Part shown: piece after piece, positions 7,448 to 16,140 of the stretch
Numbering within the stretch: the stretch's first letter is position 1
Layout: each line of letters starts with the position of its first letter
From: an uncultured Ruminococcus sp.
GTDB taxonomy: Bacteria; Bacillota; Clostridia; Oscillospirales; Acutalibacteraceae
Reading direction: 5' to 3'
DNA: 64,000 nucleotides
Assembly (NCBI GenBank): GCA_944412525.1
Contig: CALYBM010000008.1
Location: 1-64,000 of the forward strand
The notes under the pieces: model-generated
Seen by the model: only the letters and a program-made list of their open reading frames with translations
Databases searched by the model: none
Told to the model about the DNA's origin: nothing
Program-made: the position numbers and the translations under genes

Positions 7448-9019
7448 TCATTGAATTTTTGTAACCTTATAATCCTCGTCGTTGAGGTAACTGCTGTACT
7501 TTTGAATATCCTCTTTCTTTGAATATCCTACACCTGCCGACTCGTCTGTGCAGTCAAGATCATCGCCGTCAAAATATGTGTTAAAAAGTCTCAGTTCGAC
7601 ATATTTTGTACTTGTACCGGAGAAAGATGCGTATTTTCCTTTGAGTATAAAAATAATTGCGTTTTGATAAGAGTAATTATCATAATCCTTCGTTTCAACA
7701 AAATACACATTTTCTATACTGATATTGCTTAATTCGCTGATTTCCTCTTCTGCAATTTCAAGAGCATCTTCCTTAATTTTATCTATACTGCTCTTCACGG
7801 TATCAGCCGTCAATGCTTCATTTGCTGCGACGGTATATGAACTGTAGTTTTCGTTTATCAGTATTCCGTTTCCTAAATTTTCTGCTCCATCAAAGCTGAC
7901 CGTAACTACATCACCATCACTCAGCTGCTCGGATTCGCTCAGATTAACCATAAATGTGTACAGCTCGGAATCACCGTCATAAACGGACACCTTGCAATAC
8001 GAACTGTAGTATCCGTAATTTGACGAACCGTCAGACTTAACGGTATATCCGTCTTGCTCATATTCAAACGGCAAAATCTTAACGCAAAGTCCGCCGTCAA
8101 CGATTCCGTCTGTTTTGATAAGATCGTTTTCAGTTATGTAATTTACAGGATCAAGAGTTACGCAGTCTTCAAGTGTAATTGACTGCTCGCTTAAAACATC
8201 GCTTATTTTAATTTCAAGCTCAACATCTGATTTATCAAGAGAAATGTCGAGTACTTTTTCCATTTTCTCCATCGCTAACAAATCATCGGGATCCTTGGTC
8301 CAATTAAGCTTTACTATAATTACATCATCTTTGCTTATATTGCTGACGCTTTGGTAATAAGATAATCCGAAGTCTTCCGCTTCTTTCCTGCTTTCCTCAG
8401 ATCCCTTAATATATGCGTCAATATCACAGAAATAAATTAACGGCTGAAAACTTATTTGAGATGTTGAAGCGTAATCACTGTAATTTCTCAAAGCATCAAC
8501 CCAATCATCTAAAGAATCAATATTCTTTGAAGAATTACCGCTTTTCTGTTCTGGCAACAACTCATCGTCAATCTTTTGATAATCTATAGAGAATTGTGCC
8601 TTTGCATAGCCGTTATAAAGCAAGTCATCTTCAAATTCAACCTTTATGTAATCTTCTGTAATTTTAATTGATTTAGGCTGATTCAATACAACAATGAGCG
8701 TAACCACAATGGCTGCAACAACAAGTACTGCACCGCCGATTATTGCAACCAGTTTGACGGGAAACGTCTTTTTCTCTTTTGGCTGCGGTTGTACAGTTTG
8801 TATGGTCTGCTCAACTCCTTGTTCAGGCTGCGCCACGCCTTGAGCAATCTGTACTGTCTGCTGCACAGGAGGTACTGTTTCCTGAGATGGCTGTTGAGCC
8901 GTATCAACTTCTGATGAATTATCTTGCTGAATAACATTAGAATTTTCAACAGGACAACCGCATTTCATGCAAAACTTATCGTTGTCGTTTAACGGATTTC
9001 CGCATTTTTCACAAAACAT
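7448..9019 (-). CDS. Zinc-ribbon membrane protein of unknown function
   Basis: 523 residues. The N-terminus is a rubredoxin-like zinc ribbon with two Cys pairs ('MFCEKCG' at 3 and 6, 'KFCMKCG' at 17 and 20). A Gln/Val/Thr-rich linker (about 28-82) follows, then one membrane helix (about 90-112, 'LVAIIGGAVLVVAAIVVTLIVVL'-like). The remaining roughly 400 residues should be outside the cell: acidic, Ser/Tyr-rich, with no motif I recognise. The architecture is common among clostridial 'zinc-ribbon domain-containing' proteins, and the function is unknown. It has its own promoter (9049-9077) and lies downstream of the rplL terminator, so it is not part of the ribosomal operon. Confidence 0.75.
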   Translation of the reverse strand: MFCEKCGNPLNDNDKFCMKCGCPVENSNVIQQDNSSEVDTAQQPSQETVPPVQQTVQIAQGVAQPEQGVEQTIQTVQPQPKEKKTFPVKLVAIIGGAVLVVAAIVVTLIVVLNQPKSIKITEDYIKVEFEDDLLYNGYAKAQFSIDYQKIDDELLPEQKSGNSSKNIDSLDDWVDALRNYSDYASTSQISFQPLIYFCDIDAYIKGSEESRKEAEDFGLSYYQSVSNISKDDVIIVKLNWTKDPDDLLAMEKMEKVLDISLDKSDVELEIKISDVLSEQSITLEDCVTLDPVNYITENDLIKTDGIVDGGLCVKILPFEYEQDGYTVKSDGSSNYGYYSSYCKVSVYDGDSELYTFMVNLSESEQLSDGDVVTVSFDGAENLGNGILINENYSSYTVAANEALTADTVKSSIDKIKEDALEIAEEEISELSNISIENVYFVETKDYDNYSYQNAIIFILKGKYASFSGTSTKYVELRLFNTYFDGDDLDCTDESAGVGYSKKEDIQKYSSYLNDEDYKVTKIQ

Positions 9020-9048
9020 AATTACACCCCTTTATATTTTATGTGATT

Positions 9049-9077
9049 ATTATATCATATATGGAAATTTTTAGCAA
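9049..9077 (-). promoter_or_regulatory. Promoter of the zinc-ribbon gene
   Basis: Minus strand: TTGCTA (9072-9077), 17-base spacer, TATAAT (9049-9054), about 30 bases before the ATG. Confidence 0.65.
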
Positions 9078-9224
9078 TAATTTGTTGTAAATTATTGTGT
9101 TTTTTATCATGTTTTTTATTATGATATATTTTTTATAAAATTAATCGGGATATATAACAATTTGACCTCAACTCAATAATTAACAGACATATATACAAAA
9201 TTATTAGCAGCAAAGTTGAAACAT

Positions 9225-9254
9225 AAAAAAACGGCTGCCCATACGGACAGCCGT
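9225..9254 (-). terminator. Terminator of the rplJL operon
   Basis: In the minus direction, ACGGCTG...CAGCCGT forms an 11-12 bp stem with a short ATAC-type loop, followed by seven T. It lies 20 bases past the rplL stop, so transcription ends here and does not run into rpoB. Confidence 0.85.
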
Positions 9255-9273
9255 AATTTATTCGGAAAGTTAA

Positions 9274-9651
9274 TTACTTTAACTCTACCTCTGCACCTGC
9301 TTCTTCGAGCTTTGCCTTCATAGCTTCAGCGTCTTCCTTAGAAACAGCTTCCTTAAGAGCCTTAGGAGCCTCGTCTACGAGAGCCTTAGCTTCCTTAAGA
9401 CCAAGACCTGTTATCTCACGAACAGCCTTGATAACAGCAATCTTGTTGCCGCCTGCACCCTTAAGTACAACATCAAACTCAGTCTGCTCAGCAGCAGCTG
9501 CGCCGCCGTCAGCAACAGGACCAGCAACTGCAACTGCAGCAGCAGCGGATACACCAAACTCATCCTCTACAGCGTGTACAAGCTCAGAAAGCTCCAAAAC
9601 TGTGAGGCCTTTTAATTCTTCAATAATAGCAGTAATTTTTTCAGATGCCAT
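9274..9651 (-). CDS. rplL: 50S ribosomal protein L7/L12
   Basis: 125 residues, the standard length. An N-terminal dimerisation helix region ('[21 protein letters not shown]') leads to an Ala/Gly-rich hinge (about 35-52) and the conserved C-terminal domain that binds translation factors ('[20 protein letters not shown]', '[15 protein letters not shown]', '[17 protein letters not shown]'). GGAGG lies before the ATG. It is the last gene of the ribosomal block and is closed by its own terminator. The usual next genes, rpoB and rpoC, are not here. Confidence 0.98.
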   Translation of the reverse strand: MASEKITAIIEELKGLTVLELSELVHAVEDEFGVSAAAAVAVAGPVADGGAAAAEQTEFDVVLKGAGGNKIAVIKAVREITGLGLKEAKALVDEAPKALKEAVSKEDAEAMKAKLEEAGAEVELK

Positions 9652-9700
9652 TTTAATTTACCTCCAATAAAAATTAGTAATATTTTAATTAATAAGCAGC

Positions 9701-10267
9701 TTATTCAGCTGCGGGAGCCTCTGCAAGAGCCTCCTCTGATTCAGCAGCAGGAGCTTCTGCTGCACACGCTTCAACGCCGCCCTTATCAACAACAGCCTGT
9801 ACGGCACGAGCGAACGAAGCGATAGGTGCCTGGAATGCACCGAGAACATTTGCAAGAAGAACATCTCTTGAAGGAAGCTTTGAAAGTGATACGATAGTAT
9901 CCATATCAATTACAGCTCCGTCAAGATAACCTGACTTAACCTTAAAGTTATCGTGATCCTTTGCATAATTGCAAAGAATTCTTGCAGCTGCTGCATACTC
10001 GCTGTCGCTTGTTGCAATAGCTGTTGTGCCTTCAAGAACCGGCTTAATATCCTCAAGACCAGCTTCATCACAAGCACGGGAAAGAAGAGTATTTTTAACA
10101 ACTGTGTACTTTACATCGTTTTCACGAAGCTCTTTTCTGAGCTTAGTGTCATCTTCAGTGTTAATACCCTCGTAGCAAACAACTACGCCTGTGATAGAGT
10201 TTTTGAGTCTTTCTGCAAGCTCAGCTACGATAGCCTTCTTCTGCTCTAAAACTTTCTGACTTGGCAA
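9701..10267 (-). CDS. rplJ: 50S ribosomal protein L10
   Basis: 188 residues. It forms the base of the ribosomal stalk and holds L7/L12 dimers. Recognised by 'KKAIVAELAERLKNS', 'VKNTLLSRACDEAG', 'LEGTTAIATSDS' and 'LLANVLGAFQAPIASFARAVQA'. The C-terminal helix and an Ala/Glu-rich tail make up the L12-binding end. The start is TTG at 10267, placed by GGAGGTGAAATAA just upstream. A leader RNA with an L10-type fold and an attenuator hairpin lies between rplA and this gene. Confidence 0.97.
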   Translation of the reverse strand: MPSQKVLEQKKAIVAELAERLKNSITGVVVCYEGINTEDDTKLRKELRENDVKYTVVKNTLLSRACDEAGLEDIKPVLEGTTAIATSDSEYAAAARILCNYAKDHDNFKVKSGYLDGAVIDMDTIVSLSKLPSRDVLLANVLGAFQAPIASFARAVQAVVDKGGVEACAAEAPAAESEEALAEAPAAE

Positions 10268-10301
10268 TTATTTCACCTCCGAATGTTTTTTACGCAGTTC
10301 A

Positions 10302-10335
10302 TAAAAAACAGCCGCCCGAAGCCTCGGACGGCTGC
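10302..10335 (-). terminator. Attenuator hairpin of the L10 leader
   Basis: Minus strand: CAGCCG-CCGAGGCTTCGGGCGGCTG type stem (10309-10334) followed by six T, 35 bases before the TTG of rplJ. Placed between the L10-binding leader and the gene, it fits transcription attenuation. Confidence 0.8.
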
Positions 10336-10352
10336 AAAAACACAAAATGTAA

Positions 10353-10420
10353 TTTGCATCTTCCTCGGCAGGTGGGATAACCCTTTATGCTAATGCACCT
10401 GCTGTCTTTAGAACAGCGAA
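10353..10420 (-). promoter_or_regulatory. Ribosomal protein L10 leader
   Basis: Minus strand features typical of the L10 leader: GCTGTTC near 10415, then GACAGCAGGTGC, a middle stem around AAAGGGTTATCCC, and the closing CCTGCCGAGG. Known function of the family: L10 (or L10-L12 complex) binds this RNA when in excess and turns down rplJL, here probably through the hairpin at 10302-10335. The match is by eye; a covariance search would settle it. Confidence 0.8.
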
Positions 10421-10471
10421 TTTATATTCACACTATTGTGTAAATAACTCAAATTAGATTAAACCAATTAA

Positions 10472-11167
10472 TTAAGCACCGAACTTTGTCGGGTTAATTC
10501 TTACGCTCGGTCCCATTGTTGAAGTAACTGCAACCGAACGAATATACTGACCCTTAGCAGCAGCAGGCTTAGCCTTAACTACGGCGTCCATAAGTGTTTC
10601 AAGGTTTTCGTTAAGCTTTTCTGTACCGAAGCTTACCTTGCCTATCGGGCAGTGAATAATGTTAGTTTTATCAAGACGGTACTCAATCTTACCTGCCTTA
10701 GCCTCTTTAATAGCCTTGGCAATGTCAGTTGTAACAGTACCTGCCTTCGGGTTAGGCATAAGACCTCTCGGTCCGAGAATTCTACCGAGACGACCTACAA
10801 GACCCATGCAGTCGGGTGTCGTAATGAGCACATCAAAATCCATCCAGTTTTCCTGCTGAATTTTCTGTGTCATGTCCTCGGCACCTACAAAGTCAGCACC
10901 TGCTTCCTTAGCAAGATCCTCGTTAGCGCCCTTGCAGATAGCAAGAACTCTGACATCTTTACCTGTACCGTTGGGAAGAACAACCGCACCTCTTACCTGC
11001 TGGTCAGCGTGACGGCTGTCTACACCGAGCTTTACATGAAGCTCAACTGTTTCGTCAAACTTAGCAGTTGCAGTCTTTATAACTGTATCAAGAGCCTCGG
11101 CTGTGTCATATAATTTACTTTTGTCAACGAGCTTAGCAGCGTCAACATATTTCTTACCGTGTTTCAT
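10472..11167 (-). CDS. rplA: 50S ribosomal protein L1
   Basis: 231 residues, full length. L1 forms the mobile L1 stalk that guides deacylated tRNA out of the E site, and can repress its own operon by binding the leader mRNA. Diagnostic stretches are '[20 protein letters not shown]', '[12 protein letters not shown]', '[17 protein letters not shown]', '[16 protein letters not shown]' and '[19 protein letters not shown]'. GGAGG lies before the ATG. It is followed by the L10 leader and preceded by rplK. Confidence 0.98.
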   Translation of the reverse strand: MKHGKKYVDAAKLVDKSKLYDTAEALDTVIKTATAKFDETVELHVKLGVDSRHADQQVRGAVVLPNGTGKDVRVLAICKGANEDLAKEAGADFVGAEDMTQKIQQENWMDFDVLITTPDCMGLVGRLGRILGPRGLMPNPKAGTVTTDIAKAIKEAKAGKIEYRLDKTNIIHCPIGKVSFGTEKLNENLETLMDAVVKAKPAAAKGQYIRSVAVTSTMGPSVRINPTKFGA

Positions 11168-11222
11168 CAGTTTTCCTCCATTGTTAGGTGGTCAATCGGA
11201 AATTTCCTCCCACCCGGATTAA

Positions 11223-11648
11223 TTAGTCAACTACTGTAATGCCCATACTTCTTGCAGTACCTGCAATCATGCTGATAGCTGCGTCAAGTGAACCTGCGTT
11301 GAGGTCGGGCATCTTCTGCTCGGCGATCTTAGTAATCTGCTCTTTTGTAATCTGAGCAACCTTTGTTTTGTTAGGTACGCCTGAGCCGCTGTCTATACCG
11401 CAAGCCTTTTTAAGAAGTACTGCTGCGGGCGGAGTTTTTGTAATGAAAGTAAACGAACGGTCGGCATATACCGTGATTACAACAGGAATAATAAGACCGA
11501 TGTCGTTCTTTGTACGCTCATTAAAATCCTTTGTGAACGCAACAATGTTTACGCCGTGCTGACCGAGTGCCGGACCAACAGGCGGTGCCGGAGTAGCTTT
11601 TCCGGCGGGAATCTGTAGTTTAATTAAGCCTACAACCTTCTGAGCCAT
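11223..11648 (-). CDS. rplK: 50S ribosomal protein L11
   Basis: 141 residues from the ATG at 11648, the standard length, preceded by GGAGGTGCAAACA. An upstream in-frame start at 11711 would add 21 residues unlike L11, so I reject it. L11 binds 23S rRNA at the GTPase centre. Motifs are '[22 protein letters not shown]', shown here in parts: '[17 protein letters not shown]' and '[14 protein letters not shown]', then '[19 protein letters not shown]' and '[11 protein letters not shown]'. The 113-base gap before the gene may hold an L1-binding site. Confidence 0.97.
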   Translation of the reverse strand: MAQKVVGLIKLQIPAGKATPAPPVGPALGQHGVNIVAFTKDFNERTKNDIGLIIPVVITVYADRSFTFITKTPPAAVLLKKACGIDSGSGVPNKTKVAQITKEQITKIAEQKMPDLNAGSLDAAISMIAGTARSMGITVVD

Positions 11649-11762
11649 TGTGTTTGCACCTCCAAAATTCGTGGTAAATTGCGGGACGCCACTGTGTAGG
11701 GTCCCTCCCACAGGGAACGGTTATGTTCCCAATAAAAAGCCATTTGGCTGATTATTATAAAA
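11649..11762 (-). promoter_or_regulatory. rplK leader with possible L1 autoregulation site
   Basis: Minus strand: a hairpin GGGAAC/GTTCCC, then TGTGGGAGGGACCCTACACA and GTGGCG. The GTGGGAGGG-type sequence before rplKA resembles leaders bound by L1 in bacteria. A small AGCC/GGCT hairpin with TTTTTA lies just after the nusG stop. The identification is by recall and not verified. Confidence 0.4.
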
Positions 11763-12290
11763 TTAATCTTCAATCAGTTCAGCCTGAGAAAGCTCAAGCT
11801 CAACCGGAGTTTCGCGTCCGAACATGGAAACAGTAACGCGAACATAGTCTTTGTCGGTATCAATCTCTTCTACAACACCGACGAAATCCTCAAGCGGACC
11901 GTCAACAATACGCACAGAATCCCCTACCTTGTAGGAAACCTTAACGCTGCGTGTTTCAACGCCCATTCTGTAAACCTCTGCGTCTGTAAGCGGCACAGGC
12001 TTTGAGCCGGGTCCGACAAAACCCGTGCATCCGCGGATATTGCGGACAACATACCATGTTTCATCGGTATATACCATCTTTACAAAAACATAGCCGGGGT
12101 AAATCTTGTTTTCGACCTCTTTGGTTTTATCTCCCACTGTTTCAACAACTGTTTCGGTAGGAACCTTGACATCGATAATCATATCCTGAAGATTTCTGTT
12201 TTCCGCAGTTGTCATAAGGTCTGCGGCGACCTTGTTTTCGTAACCCGAATAGGTATGAACAACATACCATTTTGCTTCTGATTGAGGCAT
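11763..12290 (-). CDS. nusG: Transcription termination/antitermination factor NusG
   Basis: 175 residues, normal length. The NGN domain at the N-terminus ('KWYVVHTYSGYENKVAADL', 'YPGYVFVKMVYTDETWYVVR', 'GCTGFVGPGSKPVPL') binds RNA polymerase. The C-terminal KOW domain ('GDSVRIVDGPLEDFVGVVEEI') binds partners such as ribosomal S10 or Rho. It lies in the conserved order secE-nusG-rplK. AAGGAAG precedes the ATG. Confidence 0.98.
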   Translation of the reverse strand: MPQSEAKWYVVHTYSGYENKVAADLMTTAENRNLQDMIIDVKVPTETVVETVGDKTKEVENKIYPGYVFVKMVYTDETWYVVRNIRGCTGFVGPGSKPVPLTDAEVYRMGVETRSVKVSYKVGDSVRIVDGPLEDFVGVVEEIDTDKDYVRVTVSMFGRETPVELELSQAELIED

Positions 12291-12332
12291 TATAACTTTC
12301 TTCCTTTCGTAAGCTAAAGTAATAACGCTCGT

Positions 12333-12599
12333 TTAAGCAGCAGTGTTCATAACTAAGCCGAGCAATGCATATAAGCCTCTGTCAAGAGCAAATATGAACA
12401 ATCCCATAACAATGATTACGGCGATTACAATGCCGAAATTCTTGGTTGTTGCCTTTGCTGTCGGCCAAGTTATTTTCTTGAGCTCACCCTTACATGCGCC
12501 GAGGTACTTAATAAGCCTTTTGAATACATTAGGCTTTTTGCTTTTTTTGGCAGACTTTTTGACATCTGCCTTTTTTTCGTCAAGCTTTTTGTCAGCCAT
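12333..12599 (-). CDS. secE: Preprotein translocase subunit SecE
   Basis: 88 residues. A Lys/Asp-rich cytoplasmic N-terminus (about 1-35) leads to an amphipathic segment 'LGACKGELKKITWPTAKAT' (the 'KKVTWPT' signature) and one membrane helix (about 57-80). This is the minimal single-helix SecE of most bacteria, which clamps SecY. GGAGGTACATC before the ATG. It lies 12 bases after rpmG and 42 bases before nusG. Confidence 0.97.
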   Translation of the reverse strand: MADKKLDEKKADVKKSAKKSKKPNVFKRLIKYLGACKGELKKITWPTAKATTKNFGIVIAVIIVMGLFIFALDRGLYALLGLVMNTAA

Positions 12600-12611
12600 G
12601 ATGTACCTCCA

Positions 12612-12761
12612 TTATTTAGTTTCTTTGTGAAGAGTGTGTTTTTTGCAGAAGCGGCAATACTTGTTCATCTCAAGTCTGTCGGGACTGTTTTTCTTGTTCT
12701 TCATTGTGTTGTAGTTACGCTGTTTGCACTCTGTGCAGGCCAATGTGATTTTAACTCTCAT
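12612..12761 (-). CDS. rpmG: 50S ribosomal protein L33
   Basis: 49 residues, short but clear: '[19 protein letters not shown]', '[15 protein letters not shown]', '[12 protein letters not shown]'. Two Cys pairs (CTEC and CRFC) show the zinc-binding form of L33. A strong GGGAGGTG site precedes it. First gene of the ribosomal block, with a promoter at 12845-12873. The gene has the common rpmG-secE-nusG order, but no tRNA-Trp gene lies between as in some Firmicutes. Confidence 0.96.
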   Translation of the reverse strand: MRVKITLACTECKQRNYNTMKNKKNSPDRLEMNKYCRFCKKHTLHKETK

Positions 12762-12844
12762 AACGGCACCTCCCGGTTATTTCGGAATATTTTAGCCTCC
12801 CTCAATAGGGCACAAAAAAATAAGCCCCTTTCAGAGGTACAACC

Positions 12845-12873
12845 ATTTTATCATATATGTACTGTCAAGTCAA
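12845..12873 (-). promoter_or_regulatory. Promoter of the rpmG-secE-nusG-rplKAJL block
   Basis: Minus strand: TTGACT (12868-12873), 17-base spacer, TAAAAT (12845-12850). About 80 bases of leader precede rpmG. Confidence 0.75.
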
Positions 12874-13015
12874 TAGTTTTTTTAAACTTTTGTAAATATG
12901 TGTAGAAACATAATACACATAACATAATCTGCAATAAAATATTATATTCAAGCAAACTTAATTGCAGGTGTTGCAGTATTCAAAAACCAATCACCTGCAA
13001 TAAGGCTTAATTTTC

Positions 13016-13801
13016 TCAAAGGTTATTTCCGATCTTTCTGAAACGGTTATACCTTGCGTTTGTCAGTTCTTCATCTGTCATAGACAGATTTTTTTCAAAT
13101 GTACGGCTTACAAGGAGTTTCAGGCTCTCAAACATCGCCTTGTCCTCTGCCTTAGGCTGGCGGATAATACGCTCTATAACGCCGAGCTTAAAAAGATCCT
13201 GTGCCGTCATTTTTAGTGCCTCGGCAGCTTCCGCAGCCTTTGAGCTGTCTTTCCAAAGGATCGACGCACATCCCTCAGGAGAAATAACCGAGTAAACAGA
13301 GTTTTCAAGCATCCAAACCTCATCTGCAACCGCAAGAGCAAGCGCTCCGCCGCTGCCTCCCTCTCCTATTAAAATAGTAAGAATAGGGGTTTTAAGCGTC
13401 ATCATTTCCATTATATTTTCCGCAATAGCAAGTCCCTGACCGCGCTCTTCTGCTCCGATTCCGCAGTAAGCTCCGCTTGTATCTACAAGGCACAGCACAG
13501 GTCGGTGGAATTTTTCCGCCTGCTTCATAAGCCTTAACGCCTTGCGGTAACCCTCGGGGTGAGCCTGACCGAAGTTACGCTCCATTCTCTCCTTTGTGTT
13601 TCTGCCTTTTTCAAGACCTATTACCGTTACCGGCATATCATAAAGCATCGCAAGTCCTGAAACAACAGCCTTGTCATCGGAAAATCTGCGGTCACCGTGA
13701 AGCTCAATAAAACTGTCGCCGAACATATTTGCAATAAAATCTACCGCCGTCAGCTTGCGTGCATCTCTCGCAGCCAAAACCTTTTCAAACGCTGTCATCA
13801 T
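13016..13801 (-). CDS. accA: Acetyl-CoA carboxylase carboxyltransferase subunit alpha
   Basis: 261 residues. With AccD it transfers CO2 from carboxybiotin to acetyl-CoA. Crotonase-fold motifs: 'FGDSFIELHGDRRFSDDKAV', 'AHPEGYRKALRLMKQAEKFH', 'LCLVDTSGAYCGIGAEERGQ', 'IGEGGSGGALALAVADEVWM' and 'SVISPEGCASILWKD'. It is shorter than the E. coli protein (about 319) because the N-terminal helices are missing, as in many clostridial AccA. The start overlaps the accD stop (ATGA), which implies translational coupling. An inverted repeat (12961-13001) lies downstream but lacks a T run. Confidence 0.96.
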   Translation of the reverse strand: MMTAFEKVLAARDARKLTAVDFIANMFGDSFIELHGDRRFSDDKAVVSGLAMLYDMPVTVIGLEKGRNTKERMERNFGQAHPEGYRKALRLMKQAEKFHRPVLCLVDTSGAYCGIGAEERGQGLAIAENIMEMMTLKTPILTILIGEGGSGGALALAVADEVWMLENSVYSVISPEGCASILWKDSSKAAEAAEALKMTAQDLFKLGVIERIIRQPKAEDKAMFESLKLLVSRTFEKNLSMTDEELTNARYNRFRKIGNNL

Positions 13802-14664
13802 TTTGCCTCCCCAACACCGCAGCCGTGAATTTTAAGCAGTTTTACCAAAGTATCTTTCAGGCTGTCTCTGCTTACAACCGCATCTACAAAGCCCTTTTGC
13901 ATCACAAACTCCGAGGTCTGAAAATCTTTCGGAAGCTTTTGCCTCATTGTTTGTTCGATAACCCTCGGTCCCGCAAAAGCGACGAGTGTGTCGGGCTCCG
14001 CAAGAATAATGTCGCCCTCCATGGCAAACGACGCCGTAACGCCGCCCGTTGTAGGGTCGGTCAAAACCGTTATGTACAGCAGACCTGCGTCACTATGGCG
14101 TTTTACCGCACCCGAAGTTTTTGCCATTTGCATAAGAGAGAGGATTCCCTCCTGCATCCTGGCACCTCCAGAAACAGTGCAAACCACAACGGGAAGTTTT
14201 TTCTCGGTTGCATATTCAAACGCACGGGTTATTTTTTCGCCTGTAACAGTACCCATACTGCCCATCATAAAATCAGGATCCATTGCACATAACACAACTT
14301 CTATTCCGCCCATTTTGCATTTTCCGCACATTACGGATTCCTTTGAACCTTTAGCTCTCGCTTTCTCAAGCTTTTGGTCGTATCCAGGAAAGTCAAGAAT
14401 ATTTTTGCTTTCCATATCAGCATCATATTCATCAAACGAATTTTCGTCGGCAAGCATAGCTATTCTCTGTTTTGCATTCATTCTGAAATGGTGATTGCAC
14501 CTTGTGCATACACGGAGATTTTCCTCCATATCTGTTGTAAGGAGCATGGTATTGCACTTGGGACATTTTATCCACATTTCATCGGGAACAAACGGAACAT
14601 TCTGCTGTTGGTCAGATGGCGATTCAAGCTCATTTTTCGGTTTTCTGAAAGAAAATAAATCCAT
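13798..14664 (-). CDS. accD: Acetyl-CoA carboxylase carboxyltransferase subunit beta
   Basis: 288 residues from the ATG at 14664 (MDLFSFRKP, after GGAG). A longer frame from 14703 has no site and an unusual sequence. A Cys4 zinc ribbon at about 32-55 ('IKCPKCNTMLL', 'RVCTRCNHHFRM') precedes the carboxyltransferase core ('KGSKESVMCGKCKMGGIEVV', 'GSMGTVTGEKITRAFEYA', 'SGGARMQEGILSLMQMAKT', 'VLTDPTTGGVTASFAMEGD', 'AFAGPRVIEQT'). It forms the heterotetramer with AccA, encoded directly after it with a 4-base overlap. Confidence 0.97.
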   Translation of the reverse strand: MDLFSFRKPKNELESPSDQQQNVPFVPDEMWIKCPKCNTMLLTTDMEENLRVCTRCNHHFRMNAKQRIAMLADENSFDEYDADMESKNILDFPGYDQKLEKARAKGSKESVMCGKCKMGGIEVVLCAMDPDFMMGSMGTVTGEKITRAFEYATEKKLPVVVCTVSGGARMQEGILSLMQMAKTSGAVKRHSDAGLLYITVLTDPTTGGVTASFAMEGDIILAEPDTLVAFAGPRVIEQTMRQKLPKDFQTSEFVMQKGFVDAVVSRDSLKDTLVKLLKIHGCGVGEAK

Positions 14665-14738
14665 AATATCTCCATAACCTTTTGGCTTTGTGCGGTAAAA
14701 CAAATAAAGCCCTGTAAATTTTTATTATCTGTTTCTTA

Positions 14739-16103
14739 TTACTGTTGTTGAGATTTTTTGCGGCGACGCTCAAAATTTTCCATAAAGTCTGTTGTGTATT
14801 CGCCGCTCACAAACTCATCGTCGGACAAAATCTCCGCAAGTATATCACGGTTTATGTCAATACCGTCAATAACAAGCTCGGACAGAGCCATTTTCATTTT
14901 TCTTATGGCTTCAGACCTGCTTCTTGCCTGAACAATCAGCTTGCCTATCATCGAATCATAGTACGGTGGAACAAAATAATCCTGCATAATTGCAGTATCA
15001 AAGCGGACAAAAGAGCCTCCTGGAATGTGAAGCCTTTTGATTCTTCCGCAGCTTGGGCGGAAACCCTTATCGGGATTTTCCGCATTTATTCTGCACTCAA
15101 TGACATTGCCGTGAGTAAAAATACTGTCCTGCGTGCGTGTAAGCTTTGCGCCCGCGGCAATTCTTATCTGCCACTGAACAATGTCAAGACCCGTTACCAT
15201 TTCCGTAACGCCGTGCTCAACCTGCAAACGGGTATTCATCTCCATAAAATAGAAATTATTGTTTTTGTCAAGCAAAAACTCAACCGTACCCGCATTTACA
15301 TAATTTACAGCCTTAGCCGCCTTTACCGCCGCAATCATCATTTCTTTGCGTGTTTTCTCATCAAGTGCGGGGCTTGGGCTTTCTTCAATCATTTTCTGAT
15401 TTTTTCTCTGGACGGAACATTCTCTCTCACCTAGGCAAATCGTGTTTCCGTATTTATCGCAAAGAAGCTGCATTTCTATATGTTTTACGGGATGAATAAA
15501 TTTTTCTATGTAGCACGCACCGTCGCCGAACGCCGCCTTTGCTTCCGCAGAAGCGGAGAGAAACGCTTCTTCAAACTGCTCAATGGAATCGACTCTGCGA
15601 ATTCCTTTTCCGCCGCCGCCCGAACGAGCCTTAATCAGGAGAGGAAAACCGATTTTTTTAGCTTCCTCAACAGCCTGCTGGACGCTTTCTACAATATCGC
15701 AGCCCGGGGTTACGGGAACACCTGCCGCGCGCATAGTTTTGCGTGCATTATCCTTGTCGCCGAGCAGTTTGATCATCTCGGAGTCAGGACCTATGAAATT
15801 GATATTGCACTGCTCACACAGTGAAACAAACTTTGCGTTTTCGGAAAGCAAACCGTATCCGGGATGGATTGCCTGAGCACCGCTTTCAACTGCAACTGTA
15901 AGTATCGCGGGCATATTCAGGTAGCTTTCGGATACTCTGTTTCCTCCTACGCAGTAGCTCTCATCGGCAAGCTGCACATGCAGGGCATCCTTGTCCGCCT
16001 CTGAATAAATCGCAACGGTAGAAATTCCCATCTCTCTGCAGGCACGGATTATCCTCACCGCAATTTCGCCGCGGTTTGCAATCAGTATTTTAGAAAACAT
16101 CAT
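14739..16103 (-). CDS. accC: Biotin carboxylase
   Basis: 454 residues, normal length. It carboxylates biotin on AccB with ATP and bicarbonate. Motifs: 'FSKILIANRGEIAVRIIRAC' at the N-terminus, 'GYGLLSENA', the ATP-grasp glycine loop 'KARSGGGGKGIRRV' (about 158-171), 'GDGACYIEKFI', 'ECSVQRKNQKMIEESPSP', 'FYFMEMNTRLQVEHGVTEM' and 'ECRINAENPDKGFRPSCG'. It starts with a double ATG after GGAAGTG. It lies between fabZ and accD in the fatty-acid operon. Confidence 0.98.
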   Translation of the reverse strand: MMFSKILIANRGEIAVRIIRACREMGISTVAIYSEADKDALHVQLADESYCVGGNRVSESYLNMPAILTVAVESGAQAIHPGYGLLSENAKFVSLCEQCNINFIGPDSEMIKLLGDKDNARKTMRAAGVPVTPGCDIVESVQQAVEEAKKIGFPLLIKARSGGGGKGIRRVDSIEQFEEAFLSASAEAKAAFGDGACYIEKFIHPVKHIEMQLLCDKYGNTICLGERECSVQRKNQKMIEESPSPALDEKTRKEMMIAAVKAAKAVNYVNAGTVEFLLDKNNNFYFMEMNTRLQVEHGVTEMVTGLDIVQWQIRIAAGAKLTRTQDSIFTHGNVIECRINAENPDKGFRPSCGRIKRLHIPGGSFVRFDTAIMQDYFVPPYYDSMIGKLIVQARSRSEAIRKMKMALSELVIDGIDINRDILAEILSDDEFVSGEYTTDFMENFERRRKKSQQQ

Positions 16104-16140
16104 TTCACTTCCAATTGATTATTGCAAATTTAAACGCCGT

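Noticed and set aside
11649..11711. Longer start for rplK at 11711
   Set aside because: The added 21 residues do not belong to L11, and GGAGG points to the ATG at 11648.
12961..13001. ATTGCAGGTG/CACCTGCAAT inverted repeat as the accA terminator
   Set aside because: The arms are perfect but the loop is about 21 bases and no T run follows in the minus direction. It may still be a weak stop signal or a binding site.
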